Both the position numbers and the translations under genes were made by a program. A DNA stretch of 36,431 nucleotides from a virus. This document shows, piece by piece, positions 16,301 through 25,013 of the stretch; the stretch's first letter is position 1; each line of letters begins with the position of its first letter. The notes beneath the pieces were generated by a model that saw only the letters and a list, made by a program, of their open reading frames with translations, was not told the DNA's origin and ran no database searches. The stretch lies in the IMG/VR virus record IMGVR_UViG_3300037551_000050, positions 1 through 36,431 of that record; one strand, written 5' to 3'.

Positions 16301-16619
16301 TGTATTGAAGAACATCTCCAACAGCCAATGAGTATGGAACCGTGTCGATGCCATTCATCATCACATGAACATTGATTGATGCAGTATCAGTATTTGGCAG
16401 ACACAAGTCAGTAAGATGCCTAGATGTGCCTGCTGCCGGGCTACCCAATACTGTTACAGGAGTTGCTCCATTCAAAGCCGTGGGCGGAATAGATGAATCG
16501 ACAGTTATACCGCTAGCTATAGTGGAGTCATAATAGGACCCACTGAAGTTTGGATTACTAGTAGCGGGAGAACCACCAAGTTTTATGGTGAGTGTATCTG
16601 TAGAATTAAGTACTTTCAT
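13323..16619 (-). CDS. Tail fibre with collagen-like stalk and SGNH hydrolase
   Basis: A 1098-residue probable receptor-binding fibre. Residues 1-120 are an attachment domain; 126-185 are a Gly-Pro-Ser/Gly-Val-Ser collagen-like stalk; 190-400 are beta-rich repeats of similar sequence (two TTT-rich copies). An SGNH/GDSL-type hydrolase follows: Ser416 in DAFGHSW, Asn504 in WGANDI and His850 in EGLHLNALGH. The usual Asp before that His is Glu847. A beta-sandwich-like insertion lies between the Asn and His blocks. Such domains deacetylate or cleave surface polysaccharide, so a role in host capsule or LPS recognition is likely. DNA for the part after the stalk is more GC-rich than the N-terminal part, pointing to exchange at the repeat. 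AGGAG precedes the ATG. Confidence 0.85.
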   Translation of the reverse strand: MKVLNSTDTLTIKLGGSPATSNPNFSGSYYDSTIASGITVDSSIPPTALNGATPVTVLGSPAAGTSRHLTDLCLPNTDTASINVHVMMNGIDTVPYSLAVGDVLQYTKNMGFVVTSSSGSLKTGLSGPSGPSGPSGPSGVSGPSGVSGPSGVSGPSGVSGPSGVSGPSGVSGPSGASGVSGPSGPAAANTQPRGTTTTAMSGGTLTLTNASTRQQILTGSGTTAHTVVLPAANTLAFTDWSYEIDNASTGTGAITVQTNDATFLVTVAPGACLLLNCTSIATAPGTWEADFLGNVQSRGTVSIATTGGTTTMTAGFPRQIIFTGTNTQICILPPANTLPFTDWTYEIINQSSVTIQLQKSGGAVLDVIEASGSRTINCLDISTAAGVWQYITSIQLAASLPPLPNPLTGLDAFGHSWMENEVTGGGGTSGNEINSNDFFSRIFANACGVTGDRYILHAVSGSYLTRVGNANGNFARALTEIYRNRTSYPFARSGNAYIICWGANDIVNTTAANQALIRSTGVDVLTTIISKMRASVIFNAQGGSNLAFGANFSNAEAAAIDWTSGLAKKATVVDSAGSSTVTFTIPVGYQGEPICFALGGLQGGSLIVTWGGTAGVTGTTTLSSRSYDTNSIVPKRITNLTAANAGQTITVRITTVSGSTFYFDGVWIEAFKAVPILICDQPRLPEHYITIKSGAGVTTGGNTSFTDASVAFSNTGCLRDAGATITELDAQGALTGNTNTISSVTNATTIVLGTNSAAGAHSAIQYSFNRQFLGYSGGAYGFSNTNFTNATIANHTAADTDVANWNSQVVDGVIALFDTMVQKVGLDADIGGDDTVPANVYTWFDTEGLHLNALGHQRAAQACWQAAAQLQAPVTDPLNLSLLQTQSAPSYWGSPYRRIVKTGSIYLPDGGVVCPTAAVVYTAAAGDAFAFPFYSTEAALQWGAIIMDQSNAGVSVIRLGFYTDTAGICGVLGYPQTLKRDVGSNYTMNGVAAAQTVATFNRPVYPGLTWLVMVVQSNGTTPSTFYTMYGAGSMAIPGWNGAHLGTATNILQPIAYKVTGVAAGALPTIFPAGGVLAGAAAASLGIVAPLIGVTINMQ
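16072..16252 (-). repeat. Collagen-like repeat DNA in the tail fibre gene
   Basis: Tandem 9-nt units encode Gly-Pro-Ser and Gly-Val-Ser triplets, with a longer period of about 36 nt (GGTCCTGACACTCCCGAAGG and relatives). Similar DNA is present in the genes at 16640 and 30358. Such arrays are prone to slippage and recombination. Confidence 0.85.
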
Positions 16620-16639
16620 TCACCGCTCCTGCATGCAAA

Positions 16640-17278
16640 TCAATTCCATCCCACAAGCATAACCGTATACATACTTTGCGCTACTGTTCCAGATCCTGCG
16701 GGACCAGAAGGTCCTGATGGTCCTGTAACAGAAGCACCTGAAGGTCCAGAAGGTCCTGAGGGTCCTGATGGGCCTGAGACTCCCGATGGTCCTAGATCTC
16801 CTGATGGTCCAGAAGGTCCTGATGGTCCTGAAACTCCTGATGGGCCTGAGACTCCCGATGGTCCTGTAACAGAAGCACCTGAAGGTCCAGAAGGTCCTGA
16901 GGGTCCTGAGGGTCCTGATGGGCCTGAGACTCCTGATGGTCCTGAAACTCCTGATGGGCCTGAAACTCCCGATGGTCCTGTAACAGAAGCACCTGAAGGT
17001 CCAGAAGGTCCTGAGGGTCCAGACGGGCCAGGAGATCCTGGAGAAGATGAGGCCGATGTAGATTGTATACAAACAGCCGCAGCTACAGCATCTGCAATAA
17101 CCCTTGCCATAGTCTGATCGAGCATTACTGGAGTCTGCCCAGTAACAATTGTCTCTACCTTTACCGTCCCGTCTGCATTGGGTGTTTGTACCTGTGTCAT
17201 CACAGGGCAGACACCAACAGGTTTTGATGTCAGCAAACCATAAACAAGATCAGATATGGCGACAGGCGCAAAAGACAT
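16640..17278 (-). CDS. Collagen-like virion protein
   Basis: A 212-residue protein. Residues 1-75 are a globular head with no recognised family; about 77-195 are Gly-Pro-Ser/Gly-Val-Ser/Gly-Ala-Ser triplets forming a predicted collagen-like triple helix; the last 15-20 residues (TVAQSMYTVMLVGWN) are a short hydrophobic cap. No strong ribosome site is seen; it starts 5 nt after the spike gene stop and is likely coupled. It lies between the baseplate spike and the tail fibre, so it may be a trimeric connector, a short fibre or a virion surface adhesin. The collagen call is firm; the role is inferred. Confidence 0.8.
   Translation of the reverse strand: MSFAPVAISDLVYGLLTSKPVGVCPVMTQVQTPNADGTVKVETIVTGQTPVMLDQTMARVIADAVAAAVCIQSTSASSSPGSPGPSGPSGPSGPSGASVTGPSGVSGPSGVSGPSGVSGPSGPSGPSGPSGPSGASVTGPSGVSGPSGVSGPSGPSGPSGDLGPSGVSGPSGPSGPSGPSGASVTGPSGPSGPAGSGTVAQSMYTVMLVGWN
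16690..17035 (-). repeat. Higher-order collagen-like repeat array
   Basis: Besides the 9-nt triplet units, a longer block starting with CCTGTAACAGAAGCACCTGA (encoding GASVTG) occurs three times, near 16722, 16863 and 16977, spaced about 141 and 114 nt. This indicates duplication of whole segments as well as single triplets. Confidence 0.8.
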
Positions 17279-17283
17279 TTGAT

Positions 17284-18522
17284 CTATTTAACCATAACCT
17301 GCTTAGCTAGTATAGCCTGCAACATACCTGCCTGTGTGGGTATGCCATTTGACGGGTGGGTATGTGTAGCAAGCCACTGCAATAACTGTAGCCCAAGAGT
17401 AGCCGGCTCGGAAGCGTCAGGACCACCTATTTTTGTAAGGGGGGCGTCGATTGTCTTGATCTTAGCCCAAGTCTCGGTGCTTGAGTCTGCACCAGTGATG
17501 CTATGTTTACCTGTGATGGTCTCAGTAACCTTACCTCCCACAGTTAGCGAACGGTCTTTAGTTACCTGAATGGTTTGGTTACGCCCGACCGTCAAGGAAT
17601 CATCCTGCTTCACCTCCACCGTACGAGAGCCAGCCTGCATGGAGTAAGAGTAGCCATCCTTAGATATCCTCAGTACATAGGCCGGGTCTCCTGAAACCTT
17701 ACCACTAGCAGGGTCTATGTTATTGGGTGCAACCACAACCTCTATATATGTCTTTGCTTTAGCATCAGGAGGTTGAGGTTCTGAATCTAGAGAACCGACG
17801 CTCACTTTGATAGAAGCACTCTTATCCTGCGCGAACTCTCTAGTCAAAAGGGTGAACTCAGTAGGTGCATTGCCCCCAGGGTCTTTCTCAACCGGGTGTA
17901 CTAACCAGGACAAGGAACCAGCAGCTGTGTTGAGTTCATAGTTCTCACAGAAGTCACGGATATAATTGTTGATGGGGACATAGGCACGTTGGCAAATATT
18001 CGTAGACCCTATTTGCAGGACCCCACCCCTCTTTAAGATCAAAAAGTTCTCATCTCTGCCCTGTATCCATATGTCTCCTGGGTTCATTACAGGACGACCA
18101 GCACGATAGCTAGCATCCGTAGTCTTAGGTGTGGTCGTGCCACCTGAATTGGTAGTCTGAGCTGGAGGCATATCATCAGGACTCTCTACGTCTGGGTCTT
18201 GCGCTTCTTGTTTCACGTCCCCAGAGACAGCCCCTGTCACCTCTGGGGCTGTGATGAAACCCATAACGAACGGAGATTCCTCATCTGAAGGCCAGCATAG
18301 AACACAGATTGCCCCTACCTCCGGGCAACAGTTGAACCCCTCTCCGTTGTTGTAGTGCAAGTATGGAGACATCACCTGCACTCCAGCCATCTGCTTACCG
18401 CTATGTTGGGCCGTCCAGTCTACGGTCATGTTCTGGGTATTCGCACCTGCGATCACACCTGTCTCGAATCTAGCTGTCCGATTGCCGGTTCTAGCAGCAG
18501 AGTTTCTGAAGGAGGCACCCAT
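17284..18522 (-). CDS. Baseplate spike, gpV/gp5/VgrG-like
   Basis: A 412-residue probable central spike or baseplate assembly protein. The N-terminal part (about 30-110) resembles the gpV OB-fold domain (QMAGVQVMSPYLHYN, VGAICVLCWPSDEESPFVMG). The C-terminal half has repeated short beta units (SLTVGRNQTIQVTKDRSLTV) as in VgrG/gp5 beta-helix needles, followed by a HTHP motif near the end (about residue 390), common in these spikes. The start at 18522 is chosen because GGAG precedes it and its ATG overlaps the polymerase stop as TAATG; a GTG three codons earlier is less likely. Its presence implies a contractile (myovirus-type) tail. It is translationally coupled to the RNA polymerase gene. Confidence 0.8.
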   Translation of the reverse strand: MGASFRNSAARTGNRTARFETGVIAGANTQNMTVDWTAQHSGKQMAGVQVMSPYLHYNNGEGFNCCPEVGAICVLCWPSDEESPFVMGFITAPEVTGAVSGDVKQEAQDPDVESPDDMPPAQTTNSGGTTTPKTTDASYRAGRPVMNPGDIWIQGRDENFLILKRGGVLQIGSTNICQRAYVPINNYIRDFCENYELNTAAGSLSWLVHPVEKDPGGNAPTEFTLLTREFAQDKSASIKVSVGSLDSEPQPPDAKAKTYIEVVVAPNNIDPASGKVSGDPAYVLRISKDGYSYSMQAGSRTVEVKQDDSLTVGRNQTIQVTKDRSLTVGGKVTETITGKHSITGADSSTETWAKIKTIDAPLTKIGGPDASEPATLGLQLLQWLATHTHPSNGIPTQAGMLQAILAKQVMVK

Positions 18523-21500
18523 TAGTACCACTCCGGATGTTCTTTAGGAGGTTTACCCAGCTCGGCGGCAAAAACGATCGCCGGGATAGGATGTAAGCTG
18601 TGTATGTGACTCTGCCATCCTTGTTGAGCTGCCTGGATAACAGTCTTTGCCAAATCCTCGTGGTTGAGCTTCGCCATCCAGTCCTCTTGCATATCCATGG
18701 GTAGTACGTTTACACCCTTCAGTATAGGCTCGTGAACTATTGGCCGCTCTCCCTTAGCCATATGCCTATTCAGAGATGATACATATGTAGTAGGAGCAAA
18801 GTCGCCACGGATAAAGTGTGTAGAAGACCCTGGGTCTTTGATCTTAGTGAGATTAGTAAGAGCCTTGATTACAATCTCATGATTGCGTCTACGAATCCCT
18901 TCTTTTTCGTACATGTCATTTAGATTGCTAGCTAGCAAAGCTTGTACTGGTTCGAGGCCGGTTAGGGGAAGCATCTCATGTGGATTCACACGGCCTTCCG
19001 ATATAGGCAGCCCCTTTTTGACTTCCGTGCCTACTGCCAGTGGTTTCTTATCATAGACAGGCAGTCCTCTAGACTGCGGGATGTAGTGTCGTTCACCCTC
19101 TATGATTACATTGTGACCACCGGCTGTATCCTTCTCAATCTTAGTCACCTTCCCATTCACAGTACTCAAAGTAGCAGAACCAGGAAGGTTCTTAGGGAAC
19201 ATGAGTAAGTCTTGCACCTGCCCAAACTGATCAACAAGGGATGATTTAGATGCTGCAGTGCCTCCGCCATGAAAAGCCTTCATCGCAAGCTGTGTTGCAC
19301 GTTCTCCCAAAGCCTGGCCAGCAAGCACACCCACATTCAAGCCTATCTCTGGAAGGGTGCCATTCTCGGTTAGCCCTATGCATTTTTGACAGAATCCTGG
19401 TCCATGCAGACAACGCAACGGAGACCTAACTACCACCTTACCTACATTGTTGTTCCGGAAAGCACTCCTGAGTTCCGGCGTAATAAGTGTTCCTGTCTTT
19501 ACAACCTTGTTACCTAGCTTAACATCTGCGGCCGTATATCGATCTAAGATGTCCTTCTCATCTATGGATAAGGCAATACCTTTGTCTGTGCCACAGTCAT
19601 GATCTAAGATGAGATTGTTCATCGTAGAGTTTATGACCTGCTTAGTGATGTGCCCAGGCTCTTGAACTGCTTGTACCTTCTGTATAACACCCTTACGCCC
19701 ACCACTAGCAGCTGTCCAATAGCCGGCAATATCAAGACCCTCAGCATAGGACTTTCGCACTGGGATAGGTAGGATTTCCCCTTTGTGGTTGGACATAAGC
19801 ATGGGAGCGGTACGTATTTGCCTGATGGTATCTATACCTCCCTTCATACCCATATTGTGCAGCAACATGAGATTGTTGCCCTCTTCAGGTATGGCTTTTA
19901 GATGGGCATTCAATTCCTCTGTCGCCTTTGTATAGGCTTCAATAGCTTTAGCATCTCTAGTTGGGCCCGACATTTTAGAAACCAGAGCATCGGCTTTGGC
20001 CAAAATTCTATCTCTGGCTTCCCGTTCGGGAGCCAAATCCTTTAGGCCGACAGAGAAGGCAGTCTGGGTAGCCCACATGTTTCCCAAGTCTTTAAGCTTG
20101 TTGATGGACTGCCCATACTCGTTCTTATGCTCCTTCGCAATGCGAGTCATCAGCTCTTCTTGGGCTGATGAGTTTAGCGGGTCCTTCTTCTCTAGATACT
20201 CCCGTCGCATAGCTTCAGGTAAGGCGCCGGCCACCATGAACCTACCTACTGTAGAGTGAATGCCACCAACCTTTACTTGATCTGTGAGCTTGACTTCCCC
20301 CTTTCTTACCGCAGATTCTACATCCTGAATTGTAGAAAACTCGTGGTTGGTGACAGCTCCTACACGTGTAAGACCATACAGACCCAATTTACTTTCGCCA
20401 GAAGGGCTATACATAATCCGACCACTGGCAGGGCTGAATAGGTTGTTAGATGGAAACATCTTGTAGGCTTCAGCAACAGCATCTGAGCCTATCGGTACAA
20501 AGGCTCCCATCGCGTCTCCATCAAAGTCAGCATTGTATGAACTTGTAATCAGCGGTTGTACTTGTATTGCCTTACCACTCACAATTCTAGGTTGTAAGCC
20601 TTGAATACCGTACTTGTGTAGTACGGGGTCTCTCTTCAATAGAATAGGCCGGTGAAGGATAACTCTATCCAACGCTCGATTTACTATTTCCCCACCCTCC
20701 GACAACTTCTTCTGTGCCGCCAAAGGTGAAACCCCTAATAAGTTTCTCAACTCGCGGATTATGAAAGGCTTGTACAGCTCTAACGCCGCAGCTTTTGGTA
20801 TACCTACCTCATCCAAACTAAGGGATGGTTCCGGGATGATGGTTCCACGCATAGTCATGTCTTGCTTACGTGTAACCAGTTGCTCCTGGAAGAAGCCTTC
20901 CTTAGGTTGCCCTACCTTAGAGTCGGTACTTGGATCTATGTGCTTGCCCGAGATATAATCCAATATACCTCTACGAATTCCGTGAGGATATCCGCCAAGA
21001 CCAGACAGAGCACGAAGGCCGTCATACACCTCTTGTCTCAGTTCTACTTTTGATTGATCGTCTTCCGGTATTAGAGGAGACATCTTTGCATAACGTGAAG
21101 CGGTTAGGTGCAGACCCTTGTACAATCCGTTCAAATCTTCTTCGCTAATAGTGCCATCAGGCAAAACAGACAGTGGGCGCATGGACGGTGGCAACACAGG
21201 CACATTCTTCATCATGTATGCATCACGAGCACTCAATCCTGCCCTATCCAAGGCGCTGAGAAACTTGACCTTCTTGTTGGCCGCATCCAGATAGCTGTCT
21301 TTGAGCTTTGGTTTTTGGAGAGCTACAAGAGCTGCAGCCAAGTCTTTCTTCACATCTATCTTACCGAGCATGGCATCAAACGCTTTGCCACCCAACAGAC
21401 AGCCCTTCATTTTCTGTGGGTTTCCGATATGACCCGTGACGGGGTCATACCCCACAGTTCCAGCAACTAGTCCATCGAACTGATTAGATTTGAGCCCAGT

Positions 21501-24500
21501 TAGTTTGGTTATCGCCCCTTCGAACACCGGGTTAGGGAATGCTTCAGGTAGAACAAAATGCGCCCACTGATTTCCTTCCATTCCACCTGTGATCTTAGGA
21601 TCAAATAGACCACCAACTTCCGGCCGCATGGTCTTGGCAACAGTTAGCTTGGCCGGGTCCTTGAGTTCACCATTGCTCATCTCTTTGACTTGCTTGTCTG
21701 TCATGGGTACGAGAGTTAGACTGTTACCAACCTTCTCTACGTTTACATTCAGACCCTTAATCAAACTAATGAACTTGTTGTATGCGAACGTAGGCTTTGG
21801 GGTAGGTAGCATCTCGCCAGCTTGAAGGGCGGCCCAGAACTGATCTCCTTGGCCTGAATCGCTTTTGATCGTGTTCATCTCTCGTAAATTAGAGAGAGCT
21901 CCGTGCCCTAGCATGGCATAAAGACCCAATACACCTAGCGATTGGGCCCCATGGGGCCCGCCTCCTTTAGGTATCTTGTTTTTATCGTAGGCATACCCAT
22001 ACCCCAAAGCTCGAGCACTAAGCTTCTTCTCCACTTGGTGGTGAAGCTTGAGGATATGCATGGGGCCCACTAAGACATCACCCATGGGCCTCCCATTTGC
22101 GGGGTCATAGACTGTTTCTTTATCAGTCAGGCCATGCTTCTCAAGGTCTTGTGTTACTTGCGCATGTAAATCTGCCCCCGGCTTGAAGTTCTTAATGAAG
22201 TAGGTCTTGCCTGTTTTCTCCGCGACCTTAGCTGCAGCTACTTCCAGTACTTGCCCCAGATTGGTTCTGCCAGTTACACCTAGTGGATTTAGTATCACAT
22301 CTAGTGGTCTACCATCCTTGGTGTGCGGAGATTCATGATCAGGTATGATCGCTACGCAAATACCCTTGTTACCATGACGAGCAGTGATCTTATCTCCGAT
22401 CTCTAAGGGCTCCTCAGTCTTTACGTGAACAGCAACATTGGTCCCAGTCTTCACTACCTCTTTCACTACTCCTGGATAGTCTTTGTCCCACGTGATACTC
22501 GCATCTTTGAATGGGCGCACGATTGACTTGTGTAACTTGGATAGCTGCACATCCTCCCGCTTCTCCGATTCATTTGAAGCACGAAGAGCAGCTATGAGAG
22601 TATCACCAGGCATAACCACTGTACCAGGCTTGATCACACCCTCATCATCCAGCTTCTCAGCCTGGGCTCTGTTCATTCCTGTAGGTATGTATGCTTGAAA
22701 CTTACGCTTGTCCAAAACATGAGCTACATCACGTTCTATAGAATGTCTGTGTAGATGCTCACTTGTGAGTCGTTTAGCTGCACTCTCTGTTACTACAATC
22801 CCATCCTCATAATTCAAACCTTTGTAGGGCATAAATCCTACACGTAAATTGGTACCCATAGCCAAAACTCCCCCCTTGGTGAAGTTACTGTCGGCTATTG
22901 TCTGCCCTGCTGATACCTTATCTCCCACCTTAACTATAGGCGTGGAATGCAGGAATGCTTTATCCTCATTCAACGGGAAGTGGTCGTAAATCTGAACCTC
23001 GTGTTTCTTTCCATCTGTGTCTTTGATTACTACTGCATCCGGTTTGATCTGAGTAACAGTACCATCAACACGGCTATGGTGACTGGCAAAGCCACCAATC
23101 ATATGATCAAAGCTATGTGCACCAGCTAAACTTTGTACTAGGGGTACTTCTCTATGCAACAGAGAGACAGCTTGCTCCATTTGTCTTCCGGCCATAGTAC
23201 TTCTATTCGGGTGGTCAGCCGGCATGAAGGGAATCATGTTGGATGCAAACGAGAACATCTGCATCGGGTCTCTCATTACATAATCAGCGCCTTTCATGGA
23301 GCCGTCGTAGATTTCATTCTCCAAGCCACTGATTTTGATTGAGGGCCCTATTGGTACGGGTTTACCATCCACCCACTTCACCTGATCTGGAAGAACAACA
23401 TGAGACTTGTAAGCGACGGTAGGGTTTACATCCTCGTTCTTGCCAGTGTGAAGGTTGTACATCTTTATGGAGACGTCATGACCTTTCTTTTGTACACCCA
23501 CCGGCAAACGTAACACTATACCTGTGGAACTACCTTCGGGAGTTTCTATTGGGTCTAGGAATCCCAGATGCGAAGGATCTATCAGCTTCGCCTCATCCGA
23601 CACAATATGTTCATCTCTAATACCGCCCTTACCCATGATCGTAGTCTTGAACTGGGCTGAGATCATTTCTAGGGGGTTAATCTGACTAGGTACCGAAGCC
23701 AATGAGTTCTTGGAGAACATCTGGCGTATATGTCGATTGAATGTATCGGGGGCTATGATATCTCTAACTTTGTCTCTCTTATCTACCGTGTTTCCAATCT
23801 TGCGTAGGATATCTCGAGAACCCTGGGTGATACGTTCTGCTGCAAAATCCTCCATTGAGTGGAGGTCCTTGAACATGAGTGCGTCCCTAGGATCTGACTT
23901 GGCCTCCCCGCGAGATATCTTGAGTAGCTTGTCCGAAGCATCCAATAGCGTGGCACCAGTTACATTGGGGTGCGCCTTGCCTAACGTAAGCATGTTGACA
24001 TCAGGACTCAGCTTGGTGTCGTCCATGACTTGCCAGAAATGCGCACGCATATCTTCTGGGGTTATGGTAGCTGCAGGCTTGAGACCTGTATCAGCCTTGT
24101 AGAACTTGGACAATGCCTTCGGCATGTCTGAATGATTGGCTACTGCTATGTCCTTACCCCACCGCTTCTCTACCTCTTCTTCCGGCACTCCCATAGCATG
24201 CAGTAAGGGTTTCAAAGGTATGTTGGAGTTGCCATACCCCATAGAGAACTCACGAGTGGCCGGATCAAAGTGAATCTTGAATCCACCACCAAGAGCATTG
24301 AAGTGAGATTCCAATGCACCATCAGCCTTAACCATATTGTATACGCCAGGCTTCAACCGCCACTGGTTATCTACTTGGTACTCCTGGCCATCCACAATGT
24401 GGCTATAGCGATTAGTAAGTTTGGGCAGGTTCATCAACCTGATCTTTTGTCTATCGAGCACTTTACCAGTAGCATTGTCCTTCAAGGAAACCGTAGCCTC

Positions 24501-24701
24501 TACTGGTACTGTCCATGACTTACCCTCAAGTTTGGCCTCTTTCTGAGACCGGGTATCATAACTACTTAGAGTATCTCGGACAGTCACATCATGAAGTTCT
24601 AGCGTGTTCTTCTTCCCTGCTATCGGGAAGAGACCACTGACTGCCTTTTGTACTCGGTCTTTGAGGAGATCAAACCCCTCTTCCGGGTCAAGACGTGCCA
24701 A
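18522..24701 (-). CDS. Single-chain beta/beta-prime RNA polymerase
   Basis: A 2059-residue fusion of both catalytic subunits of multisubunit RNA polymerase. Beta part (1 to about 985): FLDPIETPEG (P384), NYEDGIVV, GDKITARHGNKG (from G769) and DVILNPLGVTGR. Beta-prime part from about 1005 (MSNGELKDP at M1008): LPPSMRPL, then the active-site NADFDGDAM with Mg-binding Asp1392/1394/1396, the complete second zinc site (Cys1703, 1764, 1771, 1774) and the trigger-loop region GERATQLAMKAFHGGG (H1811). The beta-prime N-terminal zinc ribbon is missing. It is shorter than E. coli beta plus beta-prime because lineage insertions are absent. The start is TTG with AGGAG upstream. No alpha, omega or sigma gene is seen here. 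It lies at the head of a virion operon and is coupled to the spike gene, which suggests late expression and possibly packaging. Confidence 0.96.
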   Translation of the reverse strand: MARLDPEEGFDLLKDRVQKAVSGLFPIAGKKNTLELHDVTVRDTLSSYDTRSQKEAKLEGKSWTVPVEATVSLKDNATGKVLDRQKIRLMNLPKLTNRYSHIVDGQEYQVDNQWRLKPGVYNMVKADGALESHFNALGGGFKIHFDPATREFSMGYGNSNIPLKPLLHAMGVPEEEVEKRWGKDIAVANHSDMPKALSKFYKADTGLKPAATITPEDMRAHFWQVMDDTKLSPDVNMLTLGKAHPNVTGATLLDASDKLLKISRGEAKSDPRDALMFKDLHSMEDFAAERITQGSRDILRKIGNTVDKRDKVRDIIAPDTFNRHIRQMFSKNSLASVPSQINPLEMISAQFKTTIMGKGGIRDEHIVSDEAKLIDPSHLGFLDPIETPEGSSTGIVLRLPVGVQKKGHDVSIKMYNLHTGKNEDVNPTVAYKSHVVLPDQVKWVDGKPVPIGPSIKISGLENEIYDGSMKGADYVMRDPMQMFSFASNMIPFMPADHPNRSTMAGRQMEQAVSLLHREVPLVQSLAGAHSFDHMIGGFASHHSRVDGTVTQIKPDAVVIKDTDGKKHEVQIYDHFPLNEDKAFLHSTPIVKVGDKVSAGQTIADSNFTKGGVLAMGTNLRVGFMPYKGLNYEDGIVVTESAAKRLTSEHLHRHSIERDVAHVLDKRKFQAYIPTGMNRAQAEKLDDEGVIKPGTVVMPGDTLIAALRASNESEKREDVQLSKLHKSIVRPFKDASITWDKDYPGVVKEVVKTGTNVAVHVKTEEPLEIGDKITARHGNKGICVAIIPDHESPHTKDGRPLDVILNPLGVTGRTNLGQVLEVAAAKVAEKTGKTYFIKNFKPGADLHAQVTQDLEKHGLTDKETVYDPANGRPMGDVLVGPMHILKLHHQVEKKLSARALGYGYAYDKNKIPKGGGPHGAQSLGVLGLYAMLGHGALSNLREMNTIKSDSGQGDQFWAALQAGEMLPTPKPTFAYNKFISLIKGLNVNVEKVGNSLTLVPMTDKQVKEMSNGELKDPAKLTVAKTMRPEVGGLFDPKITGGMEGNQWAHFVLPEAFPNPVFEGAITKLTGLKSNQFDGLVAGTVGYDPVTGHIGNPQKMKGCLLGGKAFDAMLGKIDVKKDLAAALVALQKPKLKDSYLDAANKKVKFLSALDRAGLSARDAYMMKNVPVLPPSMRPLSVLPDGTISEEDLNGLYKGLHLTASRYAKMSPLIPEDDQSKVELRQEVYDGLRALSGLGGYPHGIRRGILDYISGKHIDPSTDSKVGQPKEGFFQEQLVTRKQDMTMRGTIIPEPSLSLDEVGIPKAAALELYKPFIIRELRNLLGVSPLAAQKKLSEGGEIVNRALDRVILHRPILLKRDPVLHKYGIQGLQPRIVSGKAIQVQPLITSSYNADFDGDAMGAFVPIGSDAVAEAYKMFPSNNLFSPASGRIMYSPSGESKLGLYGLTRVGAVTNHEFSTIQDVESAVRKGEVKLTDQVKVGGIHSTVGRFMVAGALPEAMRREYLEKKDPLNSSAQEELMTRIAKEHKNEYGQSINKLKDLGNMWATQTAFSVGLKDLAPEREARDRILAKADALVSKMSGPTRDAKAIEAYTKATEELNAHLKAIPEEGNNLMLLHNMGMKGGIDTIRQIRTAPMLMSNHKGEILPIPVRKSYAEGLDIAGYWTAASGGRKGVIQKVQAVQEPGHITKQVINSTMNNLILDHDCGTDKGIALSIDEKDILDRYTAADVKLGNKVVKTGTLITPELRSAFRNNNVGKVVVRSPLRCLHGPGFCQKCIGLTENGTLPEIGLNVGVLAGQALGERATQLAMKAFHGGGTAASKSSLVDQFGQVQDLLMFPKNLPGSATLSTVNGKVTKIEKDTAGGHNVIIEGERHYIPQSRGLPVYDKKPLAVGTEVKKGLPISEGRVNPHEMLPLTGLEPVQALLASNLNDMYEKEGIRRRNHEIVIKALTNLTKIKDPGSSTHFIRGDFAPTTYVSSLNRHMAKGERPIVHEPILKGVNVLPMDMQEDWMAKLNHEDLAKTVIQAAQQGWQSHIHSLHPIPAIVFAAELGKPPKEHPEWY

Positions 24702-24763
24702 GAGTATCTCCTATGCGTGTGTTGCTGCTTACCAGACTACCAGAACATGTGCTTACTGAGCAT

Positions 24764-24800
24764 GAAATTGTAAGTCAAGAAGCGTTATAAGGACAGTGCA
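24764..24800 (+). promoter_or_regulatory. Plus-strand phage promoter P5 (TATAAG class)
   Basis: GAAATT begins at 24764 and TATAAG at 24786, 22 nt apart, followed by GACAGTGCAGAGG. It diverges from the RNA polymerase gene and drives the plus-strand island 24807-26593. Confidence 0.65.
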
Positions 24801-24806
24801 GAGGGA

Positions 24807-25013
24807 ATGAACTTCGCCTCTGTCCTGTGTCATAGCTTGGCACAGTTTGCAACCTCCAAGTACAGGCGGTTTGAAATGCCCGAGGCCGACACCCACCAAG
24901 ACGAAGAAGAAAAGACCGGCGGAGCTCTGACAGATTTAGAGAGCGATTTAATGTCAGAGATTGAAGGTAGTGAAGAGAAAGAAGGTGAACCCTCAAATCA
25001 GGATGAGGGCTGA
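24807..25013 (+). CDS. Small acidic hypothetical protein
   Basis: Unrecognised protein of 68 residues from this ATG. The C-terminal 45 residues are very acidic (DTHQDEEEKTGG, SEIEGSEEKEGEP). GAGGGA touches this ATG, too close for a normal ribosome site, and the promoter lies only 15 nt upstream. The ATG at 24876, giving a 45-residue acidic protein, may be the true start and would give a leader like those of the other units. Its stop overlaps the next start as TGATG. Small acidic phage proteins often inhibit DNA-binding host proteins; here that is only a possibility. Confidence 0.5.
   Translation: MNFASVLCHSLAQFATSKYRRFEMPEADTHQDEEEKTGGALTDLESDLMSEIEGSEEKEGEPSNQDEG

Noticed and set aside
24745-24779. 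Sigma70 promoter for the RNA polymerase gene (TTGACT, 17 nt, TAAGCA on the minus strand)
   Set aside because: The -10 is too poor to support, and it does not match the two good minus-strand promoters.
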